A DNA stretch of 64,000 nucleotides, from assembly GCA_900315245.1 (NCBI GenBank), contig OMYJ01000001.1:124001-188000 (forward strand), read 5' to 3'. The stretch's first letter is position 1. Every line of letters starts with the position of its first letter. A model generated the notes under the pieces. That model had not been told where the DNA came from. It saw only the letters and a list, made by a program, of their open reading frames with translations, and searched no databases. The DNA is from an uncultured Bacteroidales bacterium (GTDB taxonomy: Bacteria > Bacteroidota > Bacteroidia > Bacteroidales > WCHB1-69). A program made the position numbers and the translations under genes. Positions 8,429 to 16,449 of the stretch are shown piece after piece.

Positions 8429-9033
8429 TGCACGACACGTTGGTCCCGATGCAGACGGACAAAAACCATCCCGAAAAACGGAAATCAAAAGTCAGCTATT
8501 ATCATGCTCTTGGGGTGGATTATGTCCTTCAGCCCTTTGCGATGGAGTATGACAATCAGAAATATTACGATATGGGGTTTCGTTTGCACGTGCTGAACGG
8601 AATCCAATTTAACCCTTGGCTGATACTTTCGCTGGATTTTCAATTTGCATACACGCATTGTCACAGAAAAGAATGGACTTTCCCTTTACCTATGAAAGGT
8701 TCATCCTATGGATCCAAAGGTTCATTCTATCACTTTGAGAATCTTGGTTTCAAATTAGGATTGGATTTCCGATACCGTTGGTTCAACCGATTCAGATGGA
8801 GTCCCATCATGGGCGTAACGGGAGGACCTTCCATAGAACTCGTTTCTTATCCTAAAGAAAACGGATACTCTAGCAGTTCGGGATGGGGTGGCTATATATC
8901 CTATTATCTTGGTTGCAGTTACCGATACCGGAACAACAAACAATTGTGGTTCGGGGCAAGCTGGACTGTCGATTTTGGATATGTTTTCATAGCAAAACTA
9001 TTACTTGGCTTCAGGTTTGAAATACAGTTGTAG
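8206..9033 (+). CDS. Outer-membrane beta-barrel protein behind duplicated signal-peptide cassette
   Basis: 275 residues from the ATG at 8206. The hydrophobic signal core CLALLVLLALASPLSAQ sits unusually far in (about residues 55-72) because the first 50 residues are encoded by repeat DNA. A later ATG at 8314 would give a shorter N-region and may be the real start. The mature part (from QHRVHD) alternates like a barrel and ends GFRFEIQL. It is a distant relative of the next two barrel genes; all three are probably surface proteins of one family. Function unknown. No partner genes beyond the paralogues. Confidence 0.65.
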   Translation: MAMYIRNYFLKQPRRGKTREALITPYKRSAVWGLAPMTSSDRGDSDTGERSAIRACLALLVLLALASPLSAQHRVHDTLVPMQTDKNHPEKRKSKVSYYHALGVDYVLQPFAMEYDNQKYYDMGFRLHVLNGIQFNPWLILSLDFQFAYTHCHRKEWTFPLPMKGSSYGSKGSFYHFENLGFKLGLDFRYRWFNRFRWSPIMGVTGGPSIELVSYPKENGYSSSSGWGGYISYYLGCSYRYRNNKQLWFGASWTVDFGYVFIAKLLLGFRFEIQL

Positions 9034-9057
9034 TGAACGTGAACGGACCAACATTTT

Positions 9058-9371
9058 TATTTTTGCCCCCGGCTGTCACCTTTTCACTTTTTCACGTTAT
9101 GATATTAGTGAGCAGTGAACAGTGAGCAGTGAACAGCGCTAAACCGATATGGCTATGTATATTAGAAACTACTTCCTTAAGCAGTCCCGGAGGGACAAGA
9201 CGCGCGAAGCGCTAATAACCCCATACAAGCGCAGCGCAGTGTGGGACTTGGCACCAGAGACAAGTTCGGACTGCGGAGACAGCGATACGGGTGAGCGCAG
9301 CGCAATACGTGCGTGTCTGGCCCTCCTCGTCCTCCTCGCCCTCGCCTCTCCCCTCTCCGCCCAGCACCGCG
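9058..9371 (+). repeat. 314-bp duplicated cassette, copy 2
   Basis: Second copy of 8115-8428, with scattered substitutions and no gap. The heptamers here are AGTGAGC/AGTGAAC alternating (9107-9134). Divergence from copy 1 begins right after CACCGCG, at the boundary with the mature protein. Confidence 0.85.
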
Positions 9372-9977
9372 GAGTACCGCCAAAGCCCTGTCCACCATGC
9401 ACGTCAAAACGGTCTGGATCTCAAGCATGAGATCGAGGTCTCGTACGGTTTAGCCCCTTATATCGGCACTTTTTACCGAGGGAGTTTTGAAAATGTGTCT
9501 TTTGAAGACTATAGTTCTTTAAAAGAGCTCTTCTTCGGAGGTGTCAATCTACAATACCACCTTTATTTCAACAAGTTGCACAGTGTGGACTTCAACCTTA
9601 CTTGGGCGGCGATGAAGCATACGGCACCGACTATATATGTGAGACATTGGGCATACAGAAACGATTATGTTCACTACCTCTGTTTCCAAGCAGGCTACAG
9701 CATACATTTTTTTAACACAGAAAAAATATCCCTGTATTCTTCGGTTTCTTTTGGAGCCACATTATATCTTATCGGTGATGCAGCCTATTATGAGGATGGC
9801 ATCAATCATTTGCCAGAAGTCCCCAACGTTTACCCATTAAAAAACTGCCACGATTGGCGTTTCGATTTCAACATCAATTATCTTGGAATACGTATAGGCA
9901 ATCATAATGCTGCCAACATAGAACTTGGGTTAGGGACACAAGGGATGTTGAAGATCGGTTACAGTTACAAATTCTAA
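9149..9977 (+). pseudogene. Outer-membrane beta-barrel gene with frameshift after the signal peptide
   Basis: The signal-peptide frame (ATG 9149, core CLALLVLLALASPLSAQHR) runs to a stop at 9430, while the barrel (KHEIEVSYGLAPYIG to the terminal IGYSYKF) is open in another frame to 9977. Removing one G from CGCGG at 9367-9371 would join them as AQHREYRQSP, in line with the third barrel gene (KHEIGFSMGIYPVIG; IELGYGTQGIL). So the gene is one base away from intact. It could be a true pseudogene, a phase-variable state, or a sequencing error. An in-frame internal start at 9291 would lack any signal peptide and is not credible. Confidence 0.7.
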
Positions 9978-9989
9978 ATGCTGCATATT

Positions 9990-10667
9990 ATGAAAAAAGA
10001 CCTGTTGGGAATGTATTCACTCTTGTTTTTGTGCATGTTTCTGTTTGTATCCGTCACTTGTACTGCACAAAACACATCAGATGGGTTGTCTGATGTGCCT
10101 AAACATGAGATTGGTTTTTCGATGGGAATTTATCCTGTGATTGGAATGTGGGATCGTGCACGTAGCGACGAAAAGTGGTTCAGCCATCACGAACACTACA
10201 AAACGGATATAGGAGATACCATAGACAGCTGGCTGATAGGGTCTTTCACGTTTAATTATTACTACAACATGACCCAGTTTCACGCCGTCGGGATACAATC
10301 CACATTGGCATTCCGCCATATCACCACGCTGCCCACCGACAACCCTTATCAAGAGCCCTATTCTCCGTTGATTAAGACTCTAAAACGAGAGAATCAGCCC
10401 TATAATTCGTTGAATGCGTTTTGGGCATTGCAAACTTCCTATCGAATCACTTTTAAAAGATACCCTGTTTGTACCTTATATTCAGGTTGTTCTTTAGGGT
10501 TTACTTTGTATTTTATGGATGAACACTGGAAAGGCGATTTGGTGATTTTTCCTTCCGGACATCTCACACTGCTCGGTGTCTCCCTCGGCAAGCGTAACAA
10601 CGGGAACATCGAATTGGGGTACGGCACGCAAGGAATCTTGAATATGGGGTACCGTTTGAAATTCTGA
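9990..10667 (+). CDS. Outer-membrane beta-barrel protein, paralogue of the frameshifted neighbour
   Basis: 225 residues from the ATG at 9990, chosen because it begins a classic signal peptide (MKKDLLGM to VTCTAQ); an ATG at 9978 directly after the previous stop is the alternative. The mature part shares KHEI, the ELG-GTQG block and terminal YRLKF with the preceding barrel, so the two arose by tandem duplication. Unlike its neighbours it has an ordinary signal peptide and no 314-bp cassette. Outer-membrane location inferred; function unknown. Co-transcription with the upstream gene is likely from the 12-base gap. Confidence 0.7.
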   Translation: MKKDLLGMYSLLFLCMFLFVSVTCTAQNTSDGLSDVPKHEIGFSMGIYPVIGMWDRARSDEKWFSHHEHYKTDIGDTIDSWLIGSFTFNYYYNMTQFHAVGIQSTLAFRHITTLPTDNPYQEPYSPLIKTLKRENQPYNSLNAFWALQTSYRITFKRYPVCTLYSGCSLGFTLYFMDEHWKGDLVIFPSGHLTLLGVSLGKRNNGNIELGYGTQGILNMGYRLKF

Positions 10668-10694
10668 TTTTTGTAATTTCACCGCAAAAAATAT

Positions 10695-10764
10695 CACCCC
10701 TGCTGTCACCTTTTCACTTTTTCACGTTATGATATTAGTGATTAGTGATCAGTGATTAGTGAGT
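10695..10764 (+). repeat. Dispersed leader-like repeat, copy 4
   Basis: Carries the CTGTCACCTTTTCACTTTTT block, then four heptamers AGTGATT/AGTGATC/AGTGATT/AGTGAGT (10737-10764). It lacks the TATTTTTG box present in the other copies. It lies just ahead of the sigma-factor gene. Confidence 0.75.
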
Positions 10765-10793
10765 GGTGGGCAGACAGTCTGCAACAGTATCGA

Positions 10794-11921
10794 ATGGACA
10801 AGGCGAAATTTTGGGAGAAGCAGTACCGGAGGGGTCACGGCAGGATTGTCGGGATCTGCTACCGCTATGTCAACGACTGGACGGTGGCGCAGGATCTGGC
10901 GCAGGACGTGTTCCTGAAGGCAATGGAAACCTTCAAGGCCTACCGCGCCTTCGGCCGCTTCGATGCCTGGCTGACCCGCATCGCCGTGAACCACTGCATC
11001 GACTACCTGCGACAAAAGCACGATTTCATCGCCTTGGAGTCGGAACCCGCCGCCGAACGCCCAGACGAAGACACCGAACCGATTTGGACCGCCGACTTCA
11101 CAGAGAAGGAGCTGTTGGAAACCGTCCAGCAGCTGCCGGAACAACAACGGACGGTCTTCAACCTCTACGCCATCGAGGGCTACTCGCACCGGCGCATCGC
11201 GGGACTGCTCGACATCTCGGTGGCCTGCTCCAAGCAGCTGCACCACCGCGCCCGCGTGCGCCTGGGCCAAATGCTCACCGACAAATACAAACAAAAAGAG
11301 AACAAGAGGAAAGGATTGCTTATGATACCCCTGCTTTTTATCCTGAAACGAACCAACGCCGATTCCCGCCGGTTAGACCGGTTGTACCGTTCCAAATTGT
11401 CGGGATTGCGAATGGATTCCGCCGCCGGAATCGTCCAAACGGCGGCCACCTCCCCAGGCAAATTCGTCACCGCCATCGCGGCGCACAAGGCCACCCTCCT
11501 CCTCGTCGCGGCCGCGGGCGTCACGGGCGGCGCCGTCGGTTGGCAGGCGGGTCGTCACCACCTCGTCGCCCCGAACCCGGCCAATGATCCGTCCCCGATG
11601 GTAGAGACGGTACGCGCAACGTCTCCTGACACGGTGGCGTCTCCTGACACGAATACATTGACGGAACCCGTTGTGGCGACAGATTCTGTTGTAGGGACGA
11701 AATCCGTTGTAGGGGCGAATAATTATTCGCCCCTACGGACCAACACCGAAACGTCACCCGCCAGCGTTGTCGGGACACCACCCGCCGCATTAGCGAAAAC
11801 GGAAGAAACAACGAATCCCGACCCCGTCATCATCACCCAAAAGGTGCCCGTCCGCCGGACCGTCGTGATCCGCGACACCACCATCGTGTCGGACACGGTG
11901 TATCAGGTTATCGGTGAGTAG
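10794..11921 (+). CDS. ECF-type sigma factor with transmembrane segment and long C-terminal tail
   Basis: 375 residues from the ATG at 10794; an upstream GTG at 10752 would translate heptamer repeats and is rejected. Region sigma-2 spans about 10-75 (RIVGICYRYV, AQDLAQDVFLKAMETF, RFDAWLTRIAVNHCIDYLR). Region sigma-4 spans about 105-160 (LPEQQRTVFNLYAIEGYSHRRIAGLL). Normal ECF factors end there; this one goes on with a basic linker, one membrane helix (about 228-250, TLLLVAAAGVTGGAVG) and a Thr/Pro/Val-rich tail ending SDTVYQVIGE. The tail is partly encoded by palindromic repeats. A membrane-tethered, self-restrained sigma factor is the inference. Target genes unknown; the upstream surface-protein genes are candidates. 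Confidence 0.8.
   Translation: MDKAKFWEKQYRRGHGRIVGICYRYVNDWTVAQDLAQDVFLKAMETFKAYRAFGRFDAWLTRIAVNHCIDYLRQKHDFIALESEPAAERPDEDTEPIWTADFTEKELLETVQQLPEQQRTVFNLYAIEGYSHRRIAGLLDISVACSKQLHHRARVRLGQMLTDKYKQKENKRKGLLMIPLLFILKRTNADSRRLDRLYRSKLSGLRMDSAAGIVQTAATSPGKFVTAIAAHKATLLLVAAAGVTGGAVGWQAGRHHLVAPNPANDPSPMVETVRATSPDTVASPDTNTLTEPVVATDSVVGTKSVVGANNYSPLRTNTETSPASVVGTPPAALAKTEETTNPDPVIITQKVPVRRTVVIRDTTIVSDTVYQVIGE
11601..11630. repeat. Degenerate palindromic element, family A, inside coding sequence
   Basis: GTAGAGACG ... CGTCTC arms with an altered centre and end, in frame within the tail of the sigma-factor gene. Confidence 0.5.
11709..11736. repeat. Perfect palindromic element, family B, inside coding sequence
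   Basis: 28-bp perfect palindrome with half-site GTAGGGGCGAATAA, located inside the sigma-factor tail and translated as part of VVGANNYSPLRT. A preceding partial half-site GTAGGGACGAA (11691-11701) suggests repeated insertion. Confidence 0.85.
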
Positions 11922-11954
11922 TGATTGTCACGCCGCGAGCAACCGAATTTTTTG

Positions 11955-11985
11955 TACTTTTGCGCCGCATTTTCAAGAATGCGGC
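11955..11985 (+). promoter_or_regulatory. -7 box and leader hairpin of parE
   Basis: TACTTTTG at 11955-11962 is followed at once by a perfect 8-bp hairpin, GCCGCATT (11964-11971) with AATGCGGC (11978-11985). The hairpin would sit at the very 5' end of the parE transcript and may stabilise it. Confidence 0.5.
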
Positions 11986-12004
11986 AAAACCATTATGTAA
12001 CCTC

Positions 12005-12033
12005 GCAGAGACGCGCCATGGCACGTCTCTACA
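12005..12033. repeat. Palindromic element, family A, inverted orientation
   Basis: CAGAGACGCGCCATGGCACG then TCTCTACAG: the asymmetric centre is the reverse complement of that at 2841 and 4341. It lies within the parE leader. Confidence 0.75.
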
Positions 12034-12071
12034 GACCGAAAAACCTGATTTGACAATTGTAAGACAGTGAT

Positions 12072-13907
12072 ATGGCAGATTATCAAGATGATAACATTAT
12101 AACCCTGAATTGGTACGAGCACATCCGGACGAGACCCGGCATGTACATCGGCAAGAAGGGCGACGGCTCGTCGCACGACGACGGCATCTACGTGCTCCTG
12201 AAGGAGGTGATGGACAACGCCATCGACGAGTTCATGAACGGCTACGGCAAAGTCATCGACATCACCATCAAGGAAAACCGCGTGACCGTGCGCGACTACG
12301 GCCGCGGCATCCCCTTGAACAAGGTGGTCGATTGCTACTCCAAGATGAACACGGGCCGCAACTTCAAGGGCGATTTCGCATCCATCGGCATGAACGGCGT
12401 GGGCGTGAAGGCGGTGAACGCGCTCTCCACGCACCTGCTCGTGCAAAGCGTGCGCGACGGCCAGATGAAAAGAGCCGAGTTCTCCGCCGGACTGCTGACC
12501 AAAGAATATCCCATCGAGGCGACCGACGAGAAGAACGGGACGATGGCCTCCTTCCTTCCCGACAACACCATCTTCGAGAATTACGAATGGTACACCGAAT
12601 ACATCGAGAACCTGCTGTGGAACTACGTCTATCTGAACCGCGGCCTGACCATCAACTTCAACGGCAAGCGCTTCTACTCCAAAAACGGCCTCTTGGATTT
12701 GCTCAACAAAAAAGTGGGCGACAACGCCTTGTATGAGCCCATCTACCTGAAAGACGACAACTTCGAATTCGCCATGGTCCACACTAACCGGAAATACGGC
12801 GAGGAGTACTACACATTCGTCAACAGCCAGTACACGGAGCACGGCGGCACCCACCAACAGGCCATGCGCGAGGCCATCGTCAAAACTTTCCGCGACTTCT
12901 TCAAGAAGAACTTCGAGCCCGCGGATGTCCGCAATTCCGTTGTCGCCAACATGTCCATCAAGGTCAAAGACCCCATCTTCGACTCCCAGACCAAAACCAA
13001 GCTGGGCTCTGAGCACATGGAACCGGGCGGACAGACCATCCGCAACTACGTGAACGACATGATCGGCCGCTTGTTGGACAACTACCTGCACAAGCATCCC
13101 GATGTGGCCGATGTGATTCTGAAAAAAATACAAGAAGCTGAAAAAGAGCGCATTGCCATCTCCAATCTGAAAAAGCAGACCAAGGAAATCCAGAAGAAGG
13201 TGAGCTTGCACAACAAGAAGCTGCGCGATTGCAAATACCATTTCAACACCAACGACCAACGCGGGTTGGAGACGATGATTTTCATCACCGAGGGCGACTC
13301 GGCATCCGGTTCCATCACGCAGTCGCGCGACGCGAACACGCAGGCGGTCTTCAGTCTGAAAGGCAAGCCGGCGAACATCATCAAGTCGAAGAGCGCCATC
13401 TACTCCAACGAGGAGCTGAGTCTGCTGCAGGCCGCCCTCAACATCGAAGACGGCGTTGACGGGCTGCGCTACAACAACATCATCATCGCCACCGATGCCG
13501 ATGTCGATGGCATGCACATCCGGCTGCTGCTGCTGGCCTTCTTCCTGAAATACTTCCCCGATGTGGTCCGCACGGGCCATGTATATGTGCTGCAGACGCC
13601 GCTCTTCCGCGTGCGCAACAAGCAGAAGACCGTCTATTGTTATTCTGAAGAAGAGAAGTTGCAGGCTATCAAGTCGTTGGGCAAGAAGCCGGAAATCACG
13701 CGATTCAAAGGTTTGGGTGAGATTTCGCCGAAGGAGTTCAAAGGGTTCATCGGCAAGAACATCCGTCTTGAGCCGGTGGTCCTCGACGCGAAGAGCAACA
13801 TCGACGCAGTCATCGAGTACTACATGGGCAAGAACACGCCGCAGCGCCAGAACTTCATCATGGAGAATCTGCGAGAGGAAATTGATAATTTCTCGGAAGA
13901 ATCCTGA
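12072..13907 (+). CDS. parE: DNA topoisomerase IV subunit B (type IIA, ATPase subunit)
   Basis: 611 residues. GHKL ATPase: RPGMYIG, EVMDNAIDE, VRDYGRGIP, SIGMNGVGVKAVNALS (residues 20-125). Transducer domain in the middle; TOPRIM with ITEGDSASG near 405 and DADVDGMHI near 477; C-terminal RFKGLGEISP. The short length and the DDGIYVLLKEV block fit the Bacteroidota ParE rather than GyrB. It decatenates chromosomes with ParC (subunit A). In Bacteroidales parC usually follows directly; here a TonB receptor does, so the partner must be elsewhere. Clear assignment to type IIA B subunit; ParE over GyrB is likely. Confidence 0.9.
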   Translation: MADYQDDNIITLNWYEHIRTRPGMYIGKKGDGSSHDDGIYVLLKEVMDNAIDEFMNGYGKVIDITIKENRVTVRDYGRGIPLNKVVDCYSKMNTGRNFKGDFASIGMNGVGVKAVNALSTHLLVQSVRDGQMKRAEFSAGLLTKEYPIEATDEKNGTMASFLPDNTIFENYEWYTEYIENLLWNYVYLNRGLTINFNGKRFYSKNGLLDLLNKKVGDNALYEPIYLKDDNFEFAMVHTNRKYGEEYYTFVNSQYTEHGGTHQQAMREAIVKTFRDFFKKNFEPADVRNSVVANMSIKVKDPIFDSQTKTKLGSEHMEPGGQTIRNYVNDMIGRLLDNYLHKHPDVADVILKKIQEAEKERIAISNLKKQTKEIQKKVSLHNKKLRDCKYHFNTNDQRGLETMIFITEGDSASGSITQSRDANTQAVFSLKGKPANIIKSKSAIYSNEELSLLQAALNIEDGVDGLRYNNIIIATDADVDGMHIRLLLLAFFLKYFPDVVRTGHVYVLQTPLFRVRNKQKTVYCYSEEEKLQAIKSLGKKPEITRFKGLGEISPKEFKGFIGKNIRLEPVVLDAKSNIDAVIEYYMGKNTPQRQNFIMENLREEIDNFSEES

Positions 13908-13917
13908 TTAGATAGAA

Positions 13918-14013
13918 GTTAGAAGTTGGCAGTTAGTAGTTTTTAGGAAGAACTTGTAACCTTTGGGATAACCTGAAACCTGAATCTTGAATCTTGAAAC
14001 CTGAAACCTGAAA
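13918..14013. repeat. Two adjacent heptamer arrays after parE
   Basis: GTTAGAA-type units (13918-13945, four units) begin 11 bases after the parE stop; six CCTGAAA/CTTGAAT units follow at 13972-14013, ending 11 bases before the TonB receptor ATG. Period is exactly 7. Confidence 0.85.
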
Positions 14014-14024
14014 CTGCTTGTATT

Positions 14025-16445
14025 ATGACAGGAAAAAAGACTCTACTTTTCATAATCTGTTACCTGATATTCCACATCTCATTGTCCGCCCAGAACATCA
14101 CTGTAAGCGGCCATCTTTACGAGCGCGGGAGTCTGGAATCGTTGCCCGGAGGCTTGATTTACGAACCTGTTTCACAGACGGCCACCACAACCAACACATA
14201 CGGTTTCTACACGCTTACATTGCCATACCGCGAAGGTATGTATCTCGTTTTCAACAGTTTCGGCTATATCAACGATACCCTATGGATTCGCAGTGCCGAG
14301 AATGTCGAATACGATGCGCGACTGTCGAAAATCACGATGCTGGAAACAGTGACCATCAAGGGAGAAAAGACGAACACCGAACAGGTGCAGATGAGCTCCA
14401 TCAAACTGACCACCAGGGAGATACAACAAGTCCCGATGCTCTTTGGAGAAAAGGACGTCTTCAAGACGTTGCTGCTGCTGCCGGGTGTACAGTCGGCCTC
14501 GGAGGGCACCTCCGGTATTTATGTGCGCGGCGGCGGTCCCGACCAGAACCTCATCATCCTTGACGAAGCCACCATCTACAACGCCAGCCACCTTTTAGGG
14601 TTCTTCTCTATCTTCAACGGCGATGCCATCAAATCCGTTGAGCTTGTAAAAGGTGGATTTCCTGCACGTTACGGCGGCCGACTCTCCTCTGTCATCGACA
14701 TCAACATGAAAGACGGCAACAAGGACAGCTACCACGTGGAAGGCGGTGTCGGAATCATCTCCTCCAACGTGATGGTGGAAGGGCCCATCATCAAGGACAA
14801 GGCCTCCTTTATGATTTCCGGGCGCACCACCTACCTTGACCTGCTGATGATACCCCTCATGAAAATCACAGGTGATGGGGCGGCTGGTGGTTACTATTTC
14901 TTCGACCTGAACGGCAAATTCAATTTTGACCTCAGCAAAAAAGACAAACTCTACCTCAGTGCCTATTTCGGTCGCGACAAATTCCACATAGCCCAAAGCG
15001 ACCACAATATGGGAAACTCCGACAAGTACAAGATGGGGCTTTTTTGGCAGAATGCCACGACCACTGCGCGATGGAACCATCTGTTTTCCAATAAGATATT
15101 TTCCAATCTTTCGTTCGTGTTCAGCGATTACACGATGAACACCTACATGAAGTACAAGTACTACTACGGACCCAATGACCCTGATAATGAGATGTTCAGT
15201 TCCGACTTCAATTCCGGCATCCGCGACTACACGCTGAAGTACGATGTCTCCTTCCATCCGAATGCCACACACCGCATCCTCACTGGTGCGGCTGTCACTT
15301 ACCATGAAGCACGACCCAATGCCATGACCATGAAAACCGACACCCTCACATTGCGGCAAGTAGATAAAAACCGCGGTCTGGAATACGCTGTCTATGTGGA
15401 AGATGAGATCAACATCCGCAACAAATTCCGCATCAATCCGGGTGTCCGCTTAGTGGGTTTTTCCGTGCCGCGCAAAACATGGTTCTCGCCAGAGCCACGA
15501 CTCTCCATGAGCTACAATTTCCTGCCAAACTTGGCCCTAAAAGCTTCCTATGCCATGATGAGCCAGAATATGATTCTATTGAGTACCAGCACAATAGGAC
15601 TCCCAACGGACTTGTGGGTACCCGTTACGGACAAGGTTCGGCCGCAACGCTCGCAGCAAGTCGCACTTGGTTTGCACTACGACCTGAAAAAGCCGCAACT
15701 TTCATTCTCTTTGGAGGGTTATTACAAGAAAATGGACCACATTTTGGCATATAAGGAGGGTACTTCGTATTTCACCACTGCGCTTCAGCAACTGCTTGAA
15801 GAGGAGCAGAACAACAGTTTCGAAAGACAATGGTCTGATAACGTGACCTCTGGCAAGGGCTGGTCATACGGCGTGGAATTCCTTGTGCGTAAGGAAGTTG
15901 GAAAGTTTACGGGATGGGTTGGCTACACGCTCTCCTGGACCAAGCAGCAATTCGACGAGCTGAACTTCGGGAAACCATTCTTCGCCCGCTACGATCGTCG
16001 CCACGACGTCTCCATCGTGCTGATGTACAGTCCGACCAAGAAGATCAACCTCTCGCTGTCGTGGGTTTTCGCCACCGGCAACGCTGTCACTCTGCCCACT
16101 TCGGTTTATACGGCTGAAGATCTTGAAGACTACATGGACATTTTCCTTCCAACCGAGGAGAACTTAATAAACCTCTCCGGTTTTGTGGAGAATTATGGTA
16201 AGAAAAACGATTTCCGCATGAAACCGTTCCACCATCTTGATATCGGCGTGCAGTTTATCAAGCCGCACAAGAAAAACAACGGCCAGAGTATCTTCGAGAT
16301 CAGCATTTATAACGTCTATAACCACCACAACCCGTTCTTCTACTTCACGGAACAAGATTACGTCAATGGTCAAGCCAGATATACACTGAAACAGGTCAGC
16401 ATTTTCCCGATTATCCCCACATTCACCTATCATTTCAAATTCTAA
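14025..16445 (+). CDS. TonB-dependent receptor with carboxypeptidase-like N-terminal domain
   Basis: 806 residues. Signal peptide (1-22, ending LSAQ), a carboxypeptidase-regulatory-like beta-sandwich (about 25-105), plug domain (VPMLFGEKDVFKTLLLLPGVQSASEGTSGIYVRGGGPDQNLIILD, about 143-185) and a 22-strand barrel ending TFTYHFKF. It imports a ligand across the outer membrane using TonB energy. It is not a SusC protein: the SusC plug signature and SusD partner are absent, and it is followed 4 bases later by a DUF4249 lipoprotein gene, the usual partner of this receptor subfamily. Ligand unknown. Confidence 0.9.
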   Translation: MTGKKTLLFIICYLIFHISLSAQNITVSGHLYERGSLESLPGGLIYEPVSQTATTTNTYGFYTLTLPYREGMYLVFNSFGYINDTLWIRSAENVEYDARLSKITMLETVTIKGEKTNTEQVQMSSIKLTTREIQQVPMLFGEKDVFKTLLLLPGVQSASEGTSGIYVRGGGPDQNLIILDEATIYNASHLLGFFSIFNGDAIKSVELVKGGFPARYGGRLSSVIDINMKDGNKDSYHVEGGVGIISSNVMVEGPIIKDKASFMISGRTTYLDLLMIPLMKITGDGAAGGYYFFDLNGKFNFDLSKKDKLYLSAYFGRDKFHIAQSDHNMGNSDKYKMGLFWQNATTTARWNHLFSNKIFSNLSFVFSDYTMNTYMKYKYYYGPNDPDNEMFSSDFNSGIRDYTLKYDVSFHPNATHRILTGAAVTYHEARPNAMTMKTDTLTLRQVDKNRGLEYAVYVEDEINIRNKFRINPGVRLVGFSVPRKTWFSPEPRLSMSYNFLPNLALKASYAMMSQNMILLSTSTIGLPTDLWVPVTDKVRPQRSQQVALGLHYDLKKPQLSFSLEGYYKKMDHILAYKEGTSYFTTALQQLLEEEQNNSFERQWSDNVTSGKGWSYGVEFLVRKEVGKFTGWVGYTLSWTKQQFDELNFGKPFFARYDRRHDVSIVLMYSPTKKINLSLSWVFATGNAVTLPTSVYTAEDLEDYMDIFLPTEENLINLSGFVENYGKKNDFRMKPFHHLDIGVQFIKPHKKNNGQSIFEISIYNVYNHHNPFFYFTEQDYVNGQARYTLKQVSIFPIIPTFTYHFKF

Positions 16446-16449
16446 GACA

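Noticed and set aside
9291..9977. Second barrel gene as an intact protein from the ATG at 9291
   Set aside because: Its first 25 residues are an out-of-frame reading of the signal peptide (Ser/Pro run) and cannot direct export.
10752..10793. Upstream GTG start for the sigma factor
   Set aside because: The added codons are AGTGATT heptamers; sigma-2 homology begins after the ATG at 10794.
11973..13580. 535-codon open frame opposite parE
   Set aside because: Lies fully antisense to a strongly conserved gene; composition (long Val/Gln/Asp/His runs) is what complementary GC-rich codons give.
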